In this document: positions 44,995 through 64,000 of the stretch, piece after piece
Layout: every line of letters starts with the position of its first letter
Position numbering within the stretch: the first letter of the stretch is position 1
Source: Brasenia schreberi
Taxonomy: Eukaryota; Streptophyta; Magnoliopsida; Nymphaeales; Cabombaceae
Assembly: GCA_036023115.1 (NCBI GenBank)
Contig: JAYKKT010000079.1
Span: forward strand, 9,995,001-10,059,000
DNA: 64,000 nt
Reading direction: 5' to 3'
Notes under the pieces: model-generated
What the model saw: only the letters and a program-made list of their open reading frames with translations
Databases searched by the model: none
What the model was told of the DNA's origin: nothing
Translations under genes and position numbers: made by a program

Positions 44995-46199
44995 GATTCC
45001 CCTCTTTGGCATTCATCCAAATTCATTTGGATAATGACAAAGACGAAAACACCCTATGGACCATCCTTATTTTCATAAAATCCTTTTTCTTGTGTTATGT
45101 AAGAGAAGATTCGAGCCAAAAGAGGACTTGACCTATGTTGGGTGCTAGTCCTGAGTATGATCATGCATTAAATGACTTTGGATGCATGCATGGGCGTGGG
45201 TGATATGAGTGATGCATATGGAATGTGAAACTTCAAAGACTTAGCTACTAAAGGAATGAACTTGAAGAGCAGCTCATGAAGGCCGGTTGCCCCAAGTGTG
45301 ATAGCCCTATGTTGTTTAGACATCTTGGGTTTTTTCAAAATTCATTTTCAAAAGGGGGAGCCCTTTTAACTTCAATCACAAGGATTTCCAGCTTTTCATA
45401 TTTCCCCTTATTTGGGTTTTAATACCCACTACTTAGCAGAGGTTTTGTAGGAAACCTTGAAAAATATTTCAAAATTCTATTTCCTACACAATAAGGTTTA
45501 ATTCTCAAACAAAATGAAATCCAAATAAGTAGATCTTATTCCTACTCTAGGATTTTCATAGATAAATCTTTCTCCATTGGGATAAGTTTTAGGGATATGG
45601 AAAAGAGTTACCACGGTCCCTTTTGAAGCGTCCCGTGGTTTAAGGCAACGAGATGAAAAATTACTCTTTTGAGCTTTTGGCATTTTTCTTTTCTTTCATG
45701 AATGGCCTCCCATTTTTCTTTTTTGGAGGTTTTTTTTGTTTTCTTTTTTCCTCTTTTCTTTTTTTTTCCTTTTTCAATCAAGGAGAAAACCTCTTTCGGG
45801 GGAATTTTTGTATTCCTTCTTTCTATTCGAAGAAAGACCTCTTTTTGAAGGAATTTTTATATCCTCTTTTTCTAATTTTTGCCAAATTTTCCTTTTGGGA
45901 GAGAAATGAAATGGGGAGAACTTATCCCTTTGGTTACTCAATTTAGCTAAAATCATCCTATTTCATAATAGCATCTATCATTTGAACATATTTTGCTATA
46001 TTGAACAAGGCCCTATTTTGTAAGCCGAAGATTTTTGAAATATAACCAATTGATTTTGAAAACTCTACTTTTCATAAAGCATCAATCCCCTTATTCAGTG
46101 TCATACGATCAACCTTGATCCTTCTTTCAAGAAGTTCAAAGGAGACCCATTTCAAAATCTTTTTTGAAAGAATTTAGCATAGACCCTATGCATAGTATT
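44995..46199 (-). other. 3' untranslated part of a truncated minus element
   Basis: Homologous to 2049-4537 and 17891-19027, with the hairpin at 45610-45639 and a diverged GGAATTTTTGTATTCC repeat at 45790-45870. No gene. Confidence 0.65.
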
Positions 46200-47228
46200 T
46201 TTTCAAATATTGAGCATTTATAGGGTCTACTAAATTCCTACCCTCAACATCAATCAACTAATATGCATTGTTGGTAGTTGTTCCACGTACAACATAAGGA
46301 CCATCCCACTTGGGCCGCTACTTTCCAAGGGGATGGGGGCCTCGGTGATGGATGATTTTTAATACAAGGTCTCCTACTTTGAAGTGGCGAGCCTTCATGT
46401 GCTTGTCATAATGTCGAGCTATTCTTTGCCTATATGTATGTGCATGATCCATAGCAAGGAGTCTTTTTTCGTCTAATAAATTAAGTTCAGCCATTCTAGC
46501 ATGCTATAGAGTCTCTAATGGAAGATTTAGTGCAAGTGATATATGGAATGAATGCAATTTTGTATGAATGGGGAGTATGACATTCGTACTATAGACCAAC
46601 TCGAATGGTGTGGCATTGGTGGGTATTCGGATGGAAGTTCTATAAGCCCACAAGGCTTCATCGAGCTTCTCATGCCATGTCCTATCCTTCTCTATGGTTT
46701 TCTCAATGATGCTTATGAGGGTCTTGTTTGTGGCTTCGGCTTGGCCGTTGCCTTGAGGGTAGTAGGGTGATGAAAAGTGTTGAGTCATGTCATAGGTAGT
46801 ACATAACTTTTCCATCTTCTCGTTTTTAAATGGGGTGCCATTATCAGACACTAGGTCTTTAAGAACTCCAAATCGAGCCAAAATATTCTTCTTAATGAAT
46901 GCCACTACATGTTGTCCTTGGACATTAGTCAAGGAGGTAGCTTCAACCCATTTAGAAAAATATTCGGTGGCTGCTAGAATAAACCTATGTCCATTGGATG
47001 CACTTGGGGAGATGGGTCCTATGATATCAAATGCCCACATAACAAAAGGCCATGAGCTTATGATGGAATGCAAGGTGGACGATGGGATATGTATGGCATG
47101 CTCATGCACTTGACATTGATGACATTTTTTAACATGATCATGGCAATCTTGTTTTAGGGTGGACCAAAAATAACTCGCCCTAAGTATCTTAATGGCCATC
47201 ATATTTGCATTGACATGGCCTCCACAAA
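46200..47228 (-). pseudogene. Integrase fragment
   Basis: 46504-47235 encodes the zinc-binding half (GGHVNANMMAIKILRASYFW, CHQC) and the catalytic core (WAFDIIGPISPS, VSDNGTPF, GNGQAEATNKT). All three acidic residues are present. The C-terminal domain lies in another frame at about 46210-46500 (the start of its frame is shifted near 46504). It is more diverged from the two larger copies than they are from each other, so it comes from an older insertion. It is cut at 47228 by an LTR in the opposite orientation. Confidence 0.8.
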
Positions 47229-47230
47229 CC

Positions 47231-49009
47231 CCCAACCTAGCCTAGGTTCGAACCTACCTAACCCCAACTGAACCTAACCCTAACTAAACCTAGTCCTAAC
47301 CTAGCCTAGGTTCGACCAAACCTAACCCTAGACTCGAACTGACCTAAATCTAGCCGAACCGCCACCCGCGCGTCACTCGAACACCCTACCGTGCCTGTCG
47401 CATGCCCTGCGTCCTGTCTGCGCACCCTGTGCGTCACCCGAACCCCCAGCTCCACTCTGCGGCACCCCCTCCTAGCGCCAGACGCCTGGCGCGCCCAACA
47501 CCCAGCGCTGCTGCAGCCTTCCTGCGCGCAGCGACTGTTGCGCCAGGCACCCGACGCCTTCCTGTCGGCCTGACCTGCTCCCTACCAACCTGACCTGCAC
47601 CCTGGCCATGACCTGCAACCTAGGGCAGACCCTAGACAACCCTGTCTTGGCCGAACCTAAGCTCCCCTAAGGCCCTAACCGTGACCCATAGAACCTCCCT
47701 CAAAGCCACTTAGGATAACCCCTCTTGGCTACCAAAAGTGAACTGCAAGCCCAAGTGCAAGCAAGTTGAACATGGACCAACTATTTGTAAGTGTCTAAAC
47801 TTGGTCTATTACATTAACTTGCTTTATATTCAATTAAATTTTGATACGGGGTTGTAGTAAAGGAGCTTTGTCTTCCCCCCGATTGTAATAACTTGGTTTG
47901 ATACACAAGCACACACGTGCACTTGAGCATTTCCGCTCTTAGTTGCATACTTTTTGCACACACACGGGCCTTGATAGCCCCTAAGATATAGTTCTATTTA
48001 TATATATTCAGTTGCGTGGGTTTATATTCAAGTCGTGTGCGTTGTCTTTCCATTCCACACTCACACACATTGAGCTTTCGCTCTTATTCCCAAGACCCTA
48101 GTAAGGGCCATATTGCAATTTAATTTGGGGTTTTCATTCAAGTTGTGTGCGTGGTCTTTCAATTCTACACTCACACACATTGAGCTTTCGCTCTTACTCC
48201 CAAGACCCTAATAAGGGCCATATTGCAATTCTATTTGGGTTTTACATTCCAAGTCATGTGAGTTGTCTTTACATATACACATAACACCCACGCACACGTT
48301 GGCGACCTTTGGGCCCATATATATATAGTTGTATTTCTCTTCCGCTATGTCTTTAAGATTTGGGTTTTAAGGTTCAGTTGTGTGAGTTGCATTTCAATTT
48401 ATACACGGCATACACTTACAATTGAGCCTTTCCGCTCTTAAGATATAGCCCTATTTCCCATTTGCAATTTTCCTTTTGCAATTTACATTACGTAATTTCC
48501 CTTAAGCATTGTCTTTCAATTTCGGGTTTTTCCTTGGAGTTGTGTGAGTTTGCATTGCATATTCGCTATACCACGAGTTAGGACGCATATTGCATCAAAG
48601 CAAACCCCATACTCCCGTGCAAAAATCGCCCAACTTAGGTCACTTGCGCACACACCTAGTTGGCCTAAATAGCATAAAATTGAAAGACATAGATACGTGC
48701 AAACCCATGTATATAAAACTTGCAAACACAAACACGAATCGAATCCATATTTTCAAACACTTACGTTTTCAAGAGTCAAAACCATTCTATCAAAGCCCAT
48801 AAGCATACAAACTGACCCTTGCGCATCGGTGCAAGAAGGTTTGTGACGAAAATATCCCGCTTGCCCATAATCGCCCAAAAAAGTCAGATATTTCAAAACG
48901 TTGATAGTTTTGAAGCAAACTAGCTAGCACGCCCATATAAAGCGAAGTAGAACTCAAAAAGGTTTACTTCAGGCGTAAGAACCAGAAGTGAAAATTTTCC
49001 GTGTCTACA
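47231..49009 (+). repeat. LTR family C fragment, plus orientation
   Basis: Reverse complement of the element 1 LTR from about its TTAGGG-like block to the U5 end (CCGTGTCTACA at 49009). Its U3 side is lost at the integrase junction. It has a variant of the U5 hairpin at 48808-48843 with a compensated stem (CAAAC/GTTTG). Confidence 0.75.
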
Positions 49010-50847
49010 GAGATGAAACTCAACAAGACCTCATATAGATGTGGCAGTAGGAGGAAGGACACTATCAGAGTAGGAGGCCGAGGATTTAGAAAAGGAAAAA
49101 AATCTCTAGAGTATTCGCAACAAGAAGAGAGCATAAGGAATAAGATAGAGAGACTCGGTCCTTATAAAGCAACAAATGATACCTCTCAAAAATAATGCAG
49201 ACACAAATTTGTTAGAAGATTTTCGGCACTAGGGATTGATCAAGTATGGCTTATGTCCTTAACAACAACTTTAGACATAAAGTCATAGGAGCATATATTG
49301 GGCACCAAAAATTGAAGTGACATGACAAGCACCCAAGGGGCCTTAAAGAAGAGATCAATTTAGCCCCACGATATAGAGAAAGCACGAGGTACAAGGCAAT
49401 AATAATGATAGCTGGCAACCTTTGGAGAAACATACCAAATATCACGGCATAAAGGCACCAAAATTGAGGCAAATGAGAAATTATCGATAATGTGTGAATG
49501 AAAATGAACAGACTCACCCTATTGATGACTCGAGAGAAGTCTATCAATAGTACGTAAACTAATCAAGAAAAGAGACACACATGATCATCTCTCTTTATTC
49601 CCTTTTTTTCTTGTTAGGAATAATGTAAGTTAGCCTCATACCGACATAAGAAAAGGGACACACATGATCATCTCCCTTTATTCCCTTTTTTCTTCCTTGT
49701 ACCGACTCTTTCTTCAACGCAACAATACTACCTCTTCACAGTCTGTCTCGTTATTCACAACCTACTCGAGCACTTAGTATCAATGACACCAAGATACACT
49801 CGACTTTCTTTGATAACGAGGATAAGAGTTCTCTGACTTGCCTTATATCGCATCAAGTTCCACTAGTGAGTTCTTGCAAATGCCATTGGAATTGCATCAT
49901 CAATGGGATGAAATAAATAAATGTCATAATAGGGGCAGATGGTTTTATGATGCAAGCATATGGCTCTTGGCGTGTATGACTGTCATTTTGTGATGCAAGC
50001 ATGGTTTTCAAATATGAGGTGATCACGTGGGGATGATTTTCAAGTTTTATTTATATAGACTCATGGCAAGCATATTATACTCATGCCTTCAATTCAAGGC
50101 TTTGGAAAAGCTGGCAATCAGCAGAAGATCTAGAGGTATTTCCTTGTGAGATCAGTAGTGCATAGATTTAGGTTTGGCCAATGTACAATAGCCCACGAAT
50201 TGAGCCATGGGCTTTACCCTTTCTACTGATTTTCCGAGTTTTAGGGGGCGTTCACCTCCTCTTGTCTTTCTATTCATTTTTCAAAATTTGCGATAAACTT
50301 ATGTATAACAACCAAGAATGCAAAATTGTCAGCCACTCGATCTTTGGGATATTCGGATATCTTGCTAGCGGAATGCACACCGAAGAAGCCCTTTCATGAC
50401 AGCTATCACAATTGCTTCACACACACAAGAAATGAACATTTCTCGGATATCTTGCTAGCGGAATGCACACCGAAGAAGCCCTTTCATGACAGCCATCACT
50501 CTTGCTTCACACACACACAAGAAATAAACATTTAAGTTTGGCCGTTCCGCCAACAAGACAGCCGTTGCCTAAGATGACGAGCAGAGATTTGAGTATGTAG
50601 TGTATAGCAACTCGTAGCATACTCAATTTCTCACCAAGAGTGGTGACTGTTCTGCCTTATTGGTACAAGCGACAAATGTCGCAGAGAACTTAGTAAAGAA
50701 AAGCAAATTAAGCTAACCTCATATTTTGAAAGTTTATAGATAAAATAGCATAAGTATAATTTCACGTTCCAAACACGTGACTAGCATATTGCAGTAGTAC
50801 TACAGCTTCAAACACAATTACTCAGCTCATGGAACTTAATCAGCCGG
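49010..50847. other. Region without a recognised gene; two local tandem duplications
   Basis: No convincing coding sequence on either strand. GACACACATGATCATCTC-type units at about 49565 and 49648 are an 83-bp tandem duplication. A 90-bp tandem duplication lies at 50354-50443 and 50444-50534. The end of this stretch (about 50600-50847) includes the 3' flank and untranslated region of the glycosidase gene. Confidence 0.6.
50354..50534. repeat. 90-bp tandem duplication
   Basis: CGGATATCTTGCTAGCGGAA begins both units, at 50354 and 50444. The units differ at only a few bases, so the duplication is recent. Confidence 0.8.
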
Positions 50848-63676
<12,829 letters not shown>

Positions 63677-64000
63677 TGTAGACGCGCGAAAATCCCCGCC
63701 TCTTCGCCTCTTTCGTGGCTTGGAGTGGATCTTATCGTGCGTCTAAGGCCTATATATATAAACAGGGCGTGCCAGCTAGCTTACTTAAGCTAGCGAAGAT
63801 ATATTAATACTGACTTCTGAACGTGGCGACTGTGAGCAAGTGAGCTCTTGTCGTCGCAGACCTTCTTGCACCGATGCGCAAGGGTCAGTCTGTACGCTTT
63901 TGCAAAAATCGAGTTTTAGGGAGAAAGCCTACGAAACGGTTCGAGGTGTCTATTTCGGGTTTTTAAGATGCGATTGCATGTTTTAGATCACGTGGATTTG
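63677..64000 (-). repeat. LTR 3' end, cut by the window edge
   Basis: The minus strand ends GCGCGTCTACA at 63677, the same end as the LTR at 30090-33650. It has the U5 hairpin at 63857-63892 and the GCTAGCTTA hairpin at about 63775-63794. Confidence 0.85.

Noticed and set aside
49251..49547. Hydrophobic minus-strand frame
   Set aside because: No motif, and no support from repeats or neighbours; I could not tie it to any family.

Overview
The window looks like flowering-plant nuclear DNA. It has one intron-rich plant-type family 1 glycosidase gene with a signal peptide, surrounded by nested Ty3/gypsy LTR retrotransposons of the non-chromoviral Tat type (RT, RNase H, a second archaeal-type RNase H, then integrase). 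No prokaryotic features, tRNA, rRNA or CRISPR were seen. I cannot name the species.

Layout. 1-8936: a young non-autonomous element on the minus strand, its left LTR cut by the window edge, inserted into the coding region of a second, related non-autonomous element (8937-14156). 14157-16753: a mosaic of gag-pro, LTR and gag scraps. 16754-29571: a decayed minus-strand autonomous element whose 3' LTR edge has become an inverted repeat and whose 5' LTR carries a nested solo LTR (26505-29068, TSD CACGC). 29572-43557: a plus-strand autonomous element with both LTRs (30090-33650 and 41559-43557), preceded by the 3' end of another copy, so it looks like a recombinant tandem. 43558-49009: LTR and integrase scraps. 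49010-50847: sequence without a recognised gene. 50848-61470: an apparently intact 11-exon GH1 beta-glucosidase gene on the minus strand, with a 3.1-kb solo LTR (TSD AATAT) in intron 2. 61471-63676: its upstream region. 63677-64000: the edge of another LTR.

All elements share one set of cis signals: LTR ends TGTAAACACC...GTCTACA, a PBS of the type TGGCACGCCCGGTGGGAC, a PPT AAAGAGGGGCATC, and several conserved foldback structures. The autonomous copies are broken by stops, frameshifts and deletions, so none looks able to move alone. The non-autonomous family encodes a different, shorter protein: a Gag-like N-terminus joined to the G-patch tail of the gag-pro region, with no capsid, zinc knuckle, protease, RT or integrase.

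The strongest unexplained signal is a 36-nt hairpin in the U5 part of all nine LTRs in which that region is visible. Its arms differ between families by paired substitutions that keep the stem. A second hairpin closer to the LTR end behaves the same way, and a conserved 30-nt hairpin lies in the 3' untranslated part of four elements. Together they suggest a shared structured RNA (or single-stranded DNA) apparatus used by autonomous and non-autonomous members alike.
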